A stretch of DNA of 64,000 nucleotides from Tetradesmus obliquus (lineage: Eukaryota > Chlorophyta > Chlorophyceae > Sphaeropleales > Scenedesmaceae). The stretch covers positions 5,757,501 to 5,821,500 of the forward strand of contig CP126194.1 of the NCBI GenBank assembly GCA_030272155.1, in the 5' to 3' direction. Below the pieces are notes generated by a model. It did not search any database and was not told the DNA's origin. It saw only the letters and a list, made by a program, of their open reading frames with translations. The translations under genes were made by a program, and so were the position numbers. Positions 11,650 through 23,725 of this stretch are shown here, piece after piece; position 1 is the stretch's first letter; each line of letters starts with the position of its first letter.

Positions 11650-13751
11650 GGCAGAGCAATTGTTGCCTCGATGTTACGTGTGCTGGCATAGCAGCAGCCA
11701 TTGTGGATTTGCGTGTGCTTTGCAATGCTCCTTTGTTTGTTGTGGGTATTGCAGCTACAGTTGTAGGCCCTTAGTGTTGTCTCAGGTGTTTTTTCAAAGG
11801 TGTTTTACAAAAGCGCGTAACACAGTGCTGGCCATGCTGGCGTGGACGGAGGTTGAGTGCTGCTTTCAACGCTGCTGGCCACATTATCTTTTATCAGGTG
11901 ATTTACTTGCTTTTGTTGATGTTGTTCAGGTGTTTAAGGCGCAGATGACATGCTCACTTCGCCTGTGACTGCCCAATTTGCGTACTTGTTTTTGCTTGGT
12001 TTTGTCCTTCACCTGCCGTGGTGTTTTCTGCGAGCAGAGATGCTGCCGTCGACAGGCAGAGCTGTGCATGCACAGGCAGCTGTGTACTGAATCGCCACCA
12101 TGCTGGGTATGGTGTTGTCAATGTGCTGGGTGTTCAATGATTTTGAGCAAACGGTAAAGCCATTGAATATGCAGCTGTTCATCGTATCAAGATGCATGTG
12201 TAGCTGTTGGTAGCGAGCCTCGTGGCAGTAGCTGCTACTTGCAGCTGCCAGTGGCAGTCTTACACTGAACATACTGTGCATGCATTCGTGCGTGCACACA
12301 TGTTTCAAACTGGACTGAGCTTGGGTTGGTGCACCTCCGAGGCTGTGTGGATAGTGCAACTGCACACGTGCCCCAGCCACCTGGTGCATTATGAGGCTGT
12401 TTGCACATGGGACAGGCTTTGTGTTACTTTACATTGGTTGTGATGTGTTAGTTTACATTGGTTGTGAGCACTGAACTCTGCACGTGTCAGCACTGCGTGC
12501 TGCCAGCACAGCAGGTTTGTCACCAAATGCTACACAGGCTGTGTGCTCTCCATTATACCTTGCTGGCGTCGACACACACCGTGTACCGGTTCCTTTGGGT
12601 CGTGCTGCCAACGCATAGCACGAGTTGCTGGATATTGTTTGCCCTTCCCGTTATCTTCTCTCAGCATCATATGACATGCTATCATGCACGCGTCATGTCC
12701 AACCGTGGCTGGCCGCCACACACAGCCCCCTTTCCAGTACGCATTGCCAGATGATGGTGGCATGATGCTGTGTTGCAGCATGAGTTAAGCAGCCTGACTG
12801 GTTTGCAAATGGAGCAGAGGCCGTGACACGCACGGAGTATGCAACCATCTTATGGATAGCTGGTGTTGTTGGCATGGTTGCTGGTACCTGGTGTAAATTG
12901 TGTTTGCCGCACAGCGGCTGTGACAGGTTGCTGGATGCTCCATGCTACATTTTCCTGCGGTGATCCCAGCCCTGAGTCACAACGTCTGCAATATTGACCA
13001 GCGTTGCACGTTGAGGGCTGTCACCCGCCAATTGCTTGATCTACACAAGCGCTGGCTGCGGATGCACATTGTAACCGTTACGTTGCGGCGCACATGACAA
13101 TATGTGGCACTCAATGCAGTACTGTTGCCAGACACAGTCGCAGAAGAACATCGTTACTATGTTACAGTTAAAAGCTTGCATTGGCATGCAAGCACAGTTT
13201 GCAATAGCTGAATGCAACATGTTGCTCACTCACGCATCTAGGAGGCGCCCCCTGCCACCATGGCTGCTGTCTTCAACTTCATATGTTCTGATGTGCTGCT
13301 CCTCCTGCTACATTTTGTGTCGCCATAAGTCCATGTGCTTGCAAGTTACAACAGCAGAACCCAATCTACTGATCACCAGCAGCAACAGCACCAGCGCACA
13401 GTGCAGGAAAAATGCCGCCGCAGTGGTGTAAAGGGCTGCATATCAGACAGGCGCAGACAGGGCATCATCAGATGCAGCAACAACCAAATTGCCATGATGC
13501 AGCAACCAGCAAGCTTCAAAGCAGCATGCCATGCCAACAATGGGGCCCTGATATTGGCTGTTTGCCTTGCATGACTTGCATGAGTTGTGAGCAAGTAAAA
13601 CCACAAATGCGAACCTTGTGGTGATATGCTCCTCCATTAAAACACCAACCAGCAAACGACTATGAGACGGGAGCACCTCTGCTCAAGACACCGCTCACGG
13701 CAAAAAGCAACAGCAGCTACTTCCTAACAGCACCACAATCCACTCGCTTCA
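11650..13751. other. Intergenic, no gene seen
   Basis: Convergent region between the Cys-rich secreted protein (plus) and the methyltransferase (minus). It presumably holds both 3' UTRs; a minus-strand TGTAA lies near 13349, about 400 bases past the methyltransferase stop. No conserved frame, RNA gene or strong repeat was recognised. Confidence 0.5.
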
Positions 13752-13789
13752 TCATACGCTTGCTGCTGCCGCTGCTGCTTGGCTTTCTT

Positions 13790-13821
<32 letters not shown>

Positions 13822-16806
13822 GTGCTGCTGCTGGTGCTGCCGCTGCTGCCTGCTTCCTGCACCACCTTTGCTGGCTTCGTCGCCCGCATCAGCCCATACT
13901 GCATCAGGCCCTTGGCAAAGGCCTGGTGCATGCGCTCCAAAGTAACAATCTCGCGCGTCACCTTGTACCAGACCTTGGGGTTCCACTTGAACACCACAAA
14001 CCAAGGGTCCAGCACGCCCACCAGGTTGCTGTGGCGCCAGCTGTCAATGGTCTGCGGGGTCCAGTCCTCTGAGCCCACCTGCTCCAGCTTGCCAGTGCCC
14101 TGCAACAAACAACGGCGCAGCGCGTGGTGAACACATGTTGAGTGCACTTTTGTATCAACACAGCTGGCGCTGCAAGACTGACACTGGCGTAATCACAAGT
14201 GGGCAAGGCTGAGCTGTCCCGTGCCCAGGCTGTGTCTAAGCACACATGCAGCAGATCGCACGTGTGCAACTTCCTGCAAGTGGCGCACGGCAGGCACGCG
14301 TCGTGTGCAAGCGGCAGAGGTAGCAGCGCCCAGAACTAGTCCCTCTGCTGCTGCGTATGCGAGGTTCACACCCCACTGCTGCTGTCGGCAGAGCGTTTGC
14401 ACTGCAAATGCTGTGTGTGTTCACGCCGCAGCCCCCGCACCTGCATGAGCCTGCAGAACTCCTGGATGCTGATGAAGACAAGATATATTACACATACAAT
14501 AAAACCAAAGTTAGTTAGATATATACACATATAATAAAACCGAAGGTATTGCTGCCCACCTGCATGAGCCTGCAGAACTCCTGGATGCTGATGAAGAAGG
14601 GGTGCGCCCACTCCTCGTACAGGAAGTTGAGGTCCTCCTGCTCCTTGGGGCTCAGCGGGGGCGCGCCATTGACCCCAGCCTCGCGCTGGCACCAGCACGC
14701 AATCACCATCTGAGGCAGGAGCAGCATATAACAGGCAGACAGACAGGTCATGGCCAATGCAATCAGACAAGACCAGGGCGGTGAGCAAAGCGCAACAGCT
14801 GCCTGCCACGCCAGCCTCGTGCTGGCACCAGCACGCAATCACCATTCTGGAGCAGCACAGGATAGGCAGGCAGGCAGGCAGGCAAGCTGGTGAGAACCAA
14901 GGGCATCAAACAGCAGCAGCAGGCAGTCACAAACTTCCAGCATGCAGCCACGTGATCGTCATCAGCGGGCAGTATGTTGCTGCTGCTGTAGGCCGAACCA
15001 TGACCACATGAGCAGATGTGCCTTCGCAGCCGTCCTGCAGCAGCTGCAGCCAAGACACAGTTCACAGCACCTGCGCATCAGGCATTGTGCCTCCCACAGC
15101 TGCCAATCAGAGCCCCAAGACTGCAGCACACACCTTGCCACCCGGCGCCAGCACGCGCGCCATCTCCTCCACGTACGCCTTCTTGTCTGGCATATGCTCG
15201 CCCGACTCGCAGGCCCACACCAGGTCAAAGCTGTCGTCAGCAAACTGCATCTTCAGCGCATCCATGACCTGAAAGATGCAGGAGCAAAGGTAGGAAATAG
15301 CCACAGCAGCGAAGATGGAATGTTTTGTGATTGGCGGTAGGGTGAGGAAGAGCAGAAGGTGCCGTGTGGTGCAGCAGCTGCTTGCAGGACAGGAAGAGAG
15401 CCTGCATAGCTCGATGCTGATGGCTGGCTGCTGCAGATGCCGCGGCAGTGTGCTGGGAGCTGCAGCGCAATGCTGGCAGGCAGCTTATATACATGACGCA
15501 GTTGGCGACACCTGCTGCAGTGGCGCCCAAGGTCTGCCGCTGCATGCACTCCTGCTGTATGCGCAGCTGATGCAGCTGCAACTACGCCAACAACAGCAGC
15601 AAAGCTCAGCAGTGTCATGCAAACTTGCGACAAATGCAGTTTCCCCAAGCTGTGCAATGCCTGCTGCTGCTAGAGCAAGCACGCAAGCTACCATCTGCCA
15701 GTGAGGAGATCTGCCAATAAATAACAATAAAACAGTGTCGTTGCACTTGCGTGCTGCTGCCTCACCATGAACTTGACGTTGTTCAGCCCCCGCTCTGCTG
15801 CCAGCTCTGTGCCCCGCTGCACCTGCTTGTGTGACAGCGTGATGCCTGCAAGGGCGAGCGATGCAGGTGGCAGCGTAACAATGCAGGGCAGGGTTGAGCG
15901 GAGGCTGGAGTGTTTGCAGGATAGTGGGTATGCTTGCAGGACAACAGATGAGCTAATCATGCAGGGCTGGCAGCACAAGCAGCGCACAACAGTCGGCGGC
16001 ACAGTCTGCTGGTAGCGCAGAGCCGATCAGGCCGACACTGACAGGAACACACATCCAGCCACGCTGACTTGCACCACTGCTTGTGCACAGCATCACTAGA
16101 GTTGGTGAAAGCGCAAAACATAACAGCCATCGCCACTGGGCTTTATGACCACAGCAGAACCCTGCAGGCACGCCAGCACTGCTGCTGAAACACACCCTTG
16201 AACCCCTGCCTGTTGCGCACCTATGACCTCTGCATCAGGGAATTGCGATGCCAGCCACCTGCTGCTGCCTCCAAAGCCGCATCCCACATCTAGGATGCGC
16301 TTGGGTTGCTGGCTGCCACTGAACTTGAACATCTCCTGTGTGAACCGCAGCTTGTTTGCCTTGAAGTCTGCCTTCCACCAGCCAGCTGCCCGCTCCTCCT
16401 CTGTGTAATAGCCCAAATGAATGTGTTCCCCCCAATAGTACTCCAGGATGCCTTCGTTAGTCCATGCATCGTACTCATCGCCCACATTGTTGTTGTATGT
16501 CCTGGAGGGGGTGTCATACACCCGCTTTAAAGCCAGCAGAGCCAGCGCCACACCACCCGCTACTGCCCATGGAGTGTAGTTGCTGCCTACAGATGATGGC
16601 GCCTCTGCTATTAGTTGCTGCGGGTTGCAGGCCTCAGCCACATCTGCCAGGCTGCTCTTCAGCTCGTGCACCGGCCTAGTGCTAACCAGAGCTTCAGGCA
16701 CTGATGGCGTCGTGTGCGATGAGAAGCATTTGAATGCTGCTCTGTTTAATCTGCGACCTGCCGAGTGCAATGCGTGGCCACAGGACGCTTTCTGGTGCAG
16801 CAACAT
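13752..16806 (-). CDS. MPBQ/tocopherol-type SAM methyltransferase (cyanobacterial Sll0418-like)
   Basis: Probably methylates prenylated quinol rings (MPBQ/MSBQ or tocopherols) in vitamin E and plastoquinone synthesis at plastid membranes. Five exons, 16806-16221, 15845-15766, 15268-15134, 14709-14560 and 14099-13752, give about 432 residues. After a targeting-like N-terminus and a hydrophobic segment near residues 75-92 come GILEYYWGEHIHLGYY, the SAM motif LDVGCGFGGSSR, ITLSHKQVQRGTELA, FDLVWACESGEHMPDK and APGGK. These match the cyanobacterial MPBQ methyltransferase in order and spacing (from memory of that family), rather than the plant VTE3 type. The C-terminus adds a Ser-rich repeat tail. 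Introns flanking exon 4 carry ghosts of both edges of that exon. Exact substrate is inferred from family. Confidence 0.85.
14441..14480 (-). repeat. Ghost of the 3' edge of methyltransferase exon 4
   Basis: About 33 exon bases (encoding SIQEFCRLMQ) plus a donor-like GTGCGG recur downstream of the real exon end at 14560. The AT-rich intron segment after the real donor is repeated too, so the duplicated unit spans the exon-intron border. Confidence 0.85.
14805..14846 (-). repeat. Ghost of the 5' edge of methyltransferase exon 4
   Basis: The exon start encoding MVIACWCQ is repeated upstream of the real acceptor at 14710, preceded by a CCAG acceptor and shifted by one extra base. Exon 4 is therefore flanked by a ghost on each side. 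Confidence 0.85.
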
Positions 16807-17296
16807 AGTGTGCAGGTGTAAGGTTAACGAGCTTGATTGCTTTGAATTTCACCAGTAATTCTTTCACATTCAGGCATCGAAACCTATGGGCGATGTGCTT
16901 GTGGGCGCACTATTGAAATGTGAAGTGACAGGTTGACGTTCACCCCACCTGAACCATGTCATCAGCAGAGATGACAATGTGTGGTGAGCCTTGGTGCGCC
17001 TGACCAACAGTAAATGCAGTAGTGCCTGCTTGAGCCCTCTGAAAACGTTACAGTCTCTGATCTTGCTCCGGAGGTCAGGCAAAGTTGGGTCAGGTGGTGT
17101 ACCAGTAAGTCTGGCTGCGCATGCACACTGTGCACATGCGCGCAACAGCGCAGCAGTGCAGCTACAAATTGTGAATGAGCCGGGGTGCTTGCTGTGCTGG
17201 CAGCCAGCAGCACGCATAAAATGAGCACCCAAAGGGCCATAATACCTTGCTATGAGACGCAGCACATCACGAGCTGCTGCAGCCTGCCCCAACGCC
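16807..17296. other. Short intergenic region
   Basis: This separates the methyltransferase start from the end of the MinC-membrane gene, both on the minus strand. It probably holds the 3' UTR of the latter; a minus-strand TGTAA lies near 17049. No gene was seen. Confidence 0.45.
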
Positions 17297-17545
17297 TCAC
17301 AACAGCATCATCAGCATCTCATTCGGCATATCTCCCATCACATGCAGCAACCACTGCTTCTTCAGTGCACCCAGCATACCCAATGCACCCATCACGTTCA
17401 GCGCAGCAAGCAGCAGCAGCCCAGGGCCGCACTGCTTCACTGCAACCAGCCCACAAAACAGTGCAGCCAGCACCAAGCGGGACCACACAGACGCCTCATA
17501 GAAGCCGTTGCTCGAGTACAGCCAGCTTGCAGGAGGATTATGCAC

Positions 17546-17578
<33 letters not shown>

Positions 17579-17666
17579 AGCAGCTGCATCGCGTTGCTGC
17601 TGCTGCTTGTGCTGCTGCTGCTGCTGCTGAAGGGGTAAGTGGTCATCACCTGAAGGGCTGGAGCTC

Positions 17667-17701
<35 letters not shown>

Positions 17702-17863
17702 ACTACTGGCGCCTTGCATGCTCCTTGCTGCTGCAACTGTGGCTGCTGGTTGAAGCTGCGGCGATCTACTGCCGCCGCCACCATCGATGCTGCTGCTGAT
17801 GCTGCCTCCCATACTCTGCAGCGGACTCCTGTGCCCGTCACCTGCATCTGCTGCACCCCCTGC

Positions 17864-17894
<31 letters not shown>

Positions 17895-18437
17895 TCTTCA
17901 GCTGGTGATGGGCTGTGTGGGCTAGCTGGCCTAAACGGCATGTCAGGCACGCCCAGGCTGCTGCTGCTGCTGCTGCTAGCCAGCCGCCAGTCCAGCAGTG
18001 CTGCCCCGAGGTACTGCAACCCGAAAGTGGCAAACAGCACCCCACCCAGCCTGATCCAGCCCGCTGCTACAGTGCTGACGTCAAACAGCAGGCCTGCAAA
18101 AGGCCCGGGCAGCAGCAGCAGCAGCAGCAGTGATGGGCAGGTCACATACTTAGCAAGCTATTCATGTGACAGCAACCATGTACAATGCTGCGCACCTTAC
18201 TGCAACTTACAGCTCATGTTCTGCAGGCTGCGTCTGCTCTGATCATGGCTGATGCTCTGGCGGTCAAACAAGTCAGTCAAACAAGTCAAACAAGCGTCAC
18301 ACCCTGCGCAGCTGCAAGGTGCTATATCACGCACCTAGCACAGCTTTGGGCGCTGCCAGCAATGCCACCCCAGCCAGCAGCGCATACAGGCCGGTGAACA
18401 GAGCAGCGGCTGCAGCAGGGTACCACAGCAGCCACCT

Positions 18438-18468
<31 letters not shown>

Positions 18469-20031
18469 ATTAGGCTCATATGCATTGCGACAGCCGTCCT
18501 GGCGTCAACTCAGCCAGGAAACTGTGTGTACTTCACGGTGCGGCATACACATTGCAGTCACCTGAACTTTGCCGCTGCTGCGCTCTACAGAGCAGGCCCA
18601 GCAAAACAAGCTAGACGTAGGCCTGACCCATCGCAACACCGTCCCCAAGCAACGCCCAAACCAACCCAAACAGAAGTAGCTCTGCCACCAATGACAGCCT
18701 CTGGACGCGCTGCTGCTGCTGCACACCTTGTGAATGACTTGGCCAGGCCTGCTGACGATGCTCGCGGGTGTGCAGGGCCCAGCGGGTGCAGCTGCATCAC
18801 CTGGTTGCGGCCTATCTGCACCACCCGCGCCGTGTGCGGGCCAGGCACCGTCACCTGCAGCAGCAGCAGCAGCAGCAGCAGCATGTTCACAGCGTGCTCC
18901 GTAGTAGTGCAGCACGCACAGCTGTCGCAGCTGCAGCTAGCATTGCTTCAGATGCACGAGGCCAGCGGGAGCACAGCACCGGCTGCTGCCAATGCTGCTG
19001 TCAAAGTCGAGCACATCTTAGTACCACACACAGCTTGCCTCCGTCTACTGCCCCAGGTCTGCCCAGCTGCAAGCTGTCTGTTACGCTCTCCATGCATCAA
19101 CATGTGGCAGTGTTGCTGCGAATGCCGCTCACCCTCACTGCTGCCAAGCTCTTCTTCATACTGCGCAACTTCGCTCAAATGAAGCATGCACTACATGCCT
19201 TAGCGGGCAGCAGTGCTGCTGCTGCTGCTGCTACTCACCCGTGCTGCTGCCAAGCTCTTCACGTTGGCGATGACCAGGTGTGCGCCGCGCAGCTCAAGCG
19301 CAGAGATGGTGGCGCCGCGGTCGCCCTCACAGCCAGCATGCACGTGGCCCGCCAGCCTGCAGCGTGTGACAGTGTGCAACAGAGTGCACAGCCAGAGGGC
19401 AGTTGCATGAGATGCTGACTCATCATGTTATTGTCATTCAACAGACGTGCACAGAGTACGCACGGATCCAGCTGCAGCAGCAGAGGGTGGCGTTTGAAAG
19501 CCGTGCACGTTGCTGCTGTCACTAGGCACAGCTTGGCCATGCAAGCTGGTATGCGCTGCTGTCACCGGTTTAGGGTTCATTCAATGGTTGGTTGGCTCGA
19601 CTATTAGCAGGATGCTGGGGGTAAACACCACGTCCAAAACACGGGTGCAGATGCCGCTGGTAGATTCACGCTGCAGCGCAAACTGCTGAAGCACTGCTGA
19701 ACAACCGCTGGCAGCAGCTCGCTCTGCCAGCAGCAGCTGCCTTCGAGGCCGTGATGAGTGGGTACCATACCATATACACTTGCCTGCCCCACACCATCAC
19801 ATCACCAGCAGATGTTATCCTGGCCCCCTCGTCTACTGATCCATGGATGACTATGCAGCCCCCTGACTCCACTCGCTCGTTTAGACCAACAGATCTGTGT
19901 ATATAGGTCACGTATCTGCTGTGGTGGTCGCTGGAGCTTGCTGCTTGGGCAAGCACACACTTGCTGACTCTGCGTCGAAAGCGCACCGAGGCAGCATGCG
20001 TGTTTCTGCATTGGCATAGCTGCACCGACAT
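17297..20031 (-). CDS. MinC C-terminal domain fused to a four-helix membrane domain
   Basis: Probable plastid-division regulator. Exons 20031-19784, 19356-19239, 18854-18727, 18435-18335 and 18093-17297 chain in phase to about 463 residues. After a targeting-like N-terminus, residues about 50-130 carry GGCIVIHGSVDEGAR, GDVMVWGRLAGHVHAG and GDRGATISALELRG, matching the beta-helical dimerisation domain of bacterial MinC (GSVNPGAE, VYGRLRGRALAG, ARIF). The MinC N-terminal domain is absent. Exon 4 starts a hydrophobic region of about four helices (WLLWYPAAAAALFTGLYALL; GWIRLGGVLFATFGLQYLGA; two more near the C-terminus) with a long Ser/Gln-rich insert between helices 2 and 3. Intron 1 uses a GC donor (AG|GCAAGT). 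Alternative: exon 3 reads on to a stop at 18585, giving a 211-residue MinC-only protein, with a separate membrane protein starting at ATG 18485. Confidence 0.7.
19131..19157 (-). repeat. Ghost of the 3' edge of MinC exon 2
   Basis: The exon 2 end (AAGAGCTTGGCAGCAG) and its GTGAG donor recur about 110 bases downstream of the real exon end at 19239. It is short but exact over 16 bases. Confidence 0.7.
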
Positions 20032-20292
20032 CTGTACTGGACGGTTCTGGGTAGTTTAGCGGCTTGCCGACAGCGAGGGGAGCCAATGAGCCACTGGAAC
20101 GTTGGAAGTTCAAAGGACAGAAGGCCAGAACCCTTTGTGCAGTTTACGAACCGCTGGATTCATGAACAAGTCCCCGGGTGGTCACATGTAACGAACTTCT
20201 GCAGTTAGCTGCTTGTCGCCCTGTGGCCTGCCTTTCGTGCTACTGCCCATGTTTGCTGCTGCTGCAGCTGCCGCCTAACACAGGCAAACACC
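20032..20292. promoter_or_regulatory. Divergent promoter region (261 bp)
   Basis: Start codons of the MinC-membrane gene (minus) and the RRM-methyltransferase (plus) lie 261 bases apart, so both core promoters must lie here or in the 5' UTRs. No TATA box is obvious. Confidence 0.5.
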
Positions 20293-23200
20293 ATGCTGCT
20301 CAGCAGGAAGCAATTGCTGCACCCTCATTCATACACGAATTGCTACTGCTTTCATGCACTAGTATATCAAGCACGCAGCCGCGCATGCATCACTGCAGCC
20401 GCAGCAAAGACAGCAGAAGCTACATCAGCAGTAGCAGCACCTCCACCAAAACCTGGAGCTCCTAAGCAGTGCGCTAGGGTTCTATTTGTGGGTGGATTGC
20501 CAGGCGCAGTTGACCCTGATGTACTGCAGCAGCAGCTGGCAGCGGCTTGCTTCCAATGGCACCCTACTCGTGTCGAGGTGAGCCGACTTCAAGTCAAGTC
20601 GCCTCCAGCGCAGCAGCACAATCAGCAGGGTCTCTCACACACCCAGCAGACAGCTGAGTCACCACACAGCGTCATACCTGTGTCATTGTTGGTCAATGTT
20701 GCTTGCAAGGAAGGATGCCTTATGCAGTGCTTGAGTACATGTGCGGCTGTGACTCAGCTAGCTGGATCCCCTGTGCAGCTGTTGCAGCTTGCTGCTCTGG
20801 GTCACACAAACACAGTTTTGCATGCTGGACAGCCAGAATGATGCTGCTGACCCAGCAACAGCAAGCACTAAGCTGAAGCAGCTGCCTCACCAGGGAGTGC
20901 TTTCACTGCACTGTGTATTGTGCAGGTTGCTAGGTTTGAAGAGGAGTCTGTGAGGTCACGCTTTGCTGCTGGTTGGCAAGTGAGCAGGCATGAGTCGAGT
21001 CCCTAAGATGTGGCTTGTAACATGTCACAGTATTTAAGTCAGACCACCGCAGCAGCCTCAAAGCATTATTGCAGCTGCACACTATATGCTTCTGGGTTAT
21101 GCACATGCCTTTTGTACATCCAATACGCAGCCCAGTCGACATATGGCCACGCTGACACAGCCCTCTCCTGCTGCTGCCGCTGCCCCTCTCACGCTTGCTA
21201 CCATGCTCCCACAAACACACACAGCACAAAGGGCACGCTGCAATAGCCTTCACATCTGAGGATGACCTGGCTGCTGCAGCAGCAGCAGTGCAGCAGCTGG
21301 CTGCTGATGATTGGCAGGTGGCAGCAGTGGTGGGGCCTGCACGCAAGCCGCCACCACACTGGCCACCCGAGCTGACATGTGAGCTGCAGCTGGTGCAAAT
21401 AAAAGAAAGACACCTTCAGATCAGATGTACTGTTGTCCAGACAGTGGACAGCAGAGCTGACATGCGAGCTGCAGCTCGTGCAAAATAGCAGAAACGCACC
21501 ATGTCAGATGTGCTGTTGTCCAGACAGCGGGCAGCAGAGCTGACATTTGAGCTGCAGCTGGTGTGCCAGGGTGGCTTGCTGTCAGCTGGCGAGATGTCAC
21601 ATGTTGACAGGAAGACAGGCTGAGCGAAACTGCACAGCATTGCTGTCATGGTTTAATGACCCATGTGCATGCTGCATGTTACACGCAGTGACGCCCCAAG
21701 AGCTGCAGGAGGTGCAGCAGCAGCAGGCAGCAGCAGCACTGCGCCGCGCGCACAACAAGCGCCAGCGGGACCGCCGGCAGCAGCGGCTCATTGACAGCGT
21801 CAGCAGCCTGCTGACTGGACTGGCCCCGCCAGCTGGCCTGGCTGCTGCGCAGCAGTACCAGCCCCTGCTGGGCCAGCGCCTGCAGCAGCAGCTGCTGCAG
21901 CAGCACCAGCAGAACCAGCAGCAGCTGGAGCAAGCAGCAGATCTGCAGCTTACCAGCAGCAGCACTGGGGGCAGCAGCAGTGTGTTGTGTGCAACAGATC
22001 TGGTAGATCAGCTGATGGCAGCCATGCCTGATCCGTTGAGATTAGCCATACAAGTAGACAAGCTGCAGCAGCTGCTGCAAACTCAGCAACAGCAGCAAGC
22101 GCCAGGTCTTATCCGCCTAGCAGCAGCGCCGTCAGTTGTTGCAGTGGAGCAGCAGCTGCTGCTGGATTGGTCGCTGCTGCCTGCCGTGGTGGACCCTGCA
22201 TTTGGGGGCCAACTAGCTGATGCTGATGTGGTGAGGGCTGGCGCTGGCCGCATGAATTTGAGGGCCCTCAGGAAGCGCGTGCAGGTGAGCTGCGCTCTCT
22301 AATAAGCTGCATTGGCTAGGGCATGCTTAGATTTGCAGTTGTTCTATTGCACACACGCGTTCACGCCGTGACAAGTCCTTGCAGGTCAGCTGTGCTTATG
22401 GACTGAGCTGCCTTGCCTGAGCACTGGTTGTTGCTTGGTCTGTCAGCAGCACCGTTGCAAGCCTGGCGCATGGGCATGCATTGGGATGTCTAGTTTGCTG
22501 GGATGTGCCGTCTGCATGCTGTGTGCCGTACCAAGCTGCTGACAGCAGCAGAGTAGGTGCCGGTGCTCCTATTGCTGCCCTGACTGCCTTGTGTTGCCTG
22601 CCTGCCTGCCTGTCAAATACAACAGTTGTTACTCAAAGTTGTTACTCAAAGTTTGTGGATGCTTCAATAGCCTGCATGCATGCAACTCATGAACTTTTTA
22701 TGTCAACAACACATCACATTGGCTGCTCTTCAATGCAGGTGGAGAGCTTCATGCTGCTGCTCCTACAGCTGACCCTGCCAGCCCTCAAAGCCAATGCACA
22801 CCTGCACATTGTCGAGTTTGGCAGCGGCAGCGGCAACCTGGTGCTGCCGCTGGCACACCTGTTCCCCTGCTTCACCTTCACAGCAGTAGATATGAAGGCA
22901 AGCGCAACCGTGCTGCTGCGGCAGCGTGTGCAGCAGGGCCAGATGCACAATGTGCGTGTGCAGGAGGGCACCATTGAGCTGTACAGCGGTGAGTGCAACA
23001 TATATCATGCAGAGAATTCATATGCCCAGCATGGCCTGCTCTCCTGCGTCTCCCCCTTGCAACCAGTCCTGCAGAGAGAGCACCCACGTGATCACATGGG
23101 TGATTGCCGGCATGCAACATGCAAGTCATGCCATGCAGTACAGCAACTAGAAGCTATTTCAGGCAGTTGCATAGTTCCAACCCGCCACAGATGGCTGCAA

Positions 23201-23586
23201 CAAGCACACCACCAAACCAACTGCGCTTGTTGAAACTGTTTGTGCTGCTGCTGCTGGTGGTGGTGCTGCTGCTGCTGGTGTGCAAACCAGGTGCTGCTGA
23301 TGTAGTGCTGGCACTGCATGCTTGTGGGGCAGCATCTGACTGGTCCCTTGCCCAAGCCGCGGCACGCAGCGCTGCTTTCATTGTGAGCCCCTGCTGTATT
23401 GGCAAAGTGAACAAGAGCAACACAGCAGGCCTGTTCTACAGGCAGGACGGCAGCAAGCGGCAGCAGGCAGATCAAGCAGCAGCAGCACAGGTGCAGCAGG
23501 CGCTGCAGCAGACAGGGCAGATACAGTACCCTCGCTCACACTGGCTGATGCAGCAGATGGATGAGCTGGCAGCCAAGGTGAAAGCT

Positions 23587-23636
<50 letters not shown>

Positions 23637-23693
23637 TGCCAGCCCACTGGGAACACCAGCAGCAGACCCTGCTGGGCACACCCTGCTGGCACA

Positions 23694-23725
<32 letters not shown>

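Noticed and set aside
18335-18585. Separate four-helix membrane protein gene starting at ATG 18485
   Set aside because: The start would be followed by ten Cys codons from the CTG run; the same bases act well as an intron end in phase with the MinC exons. It is kept only as an alternative.
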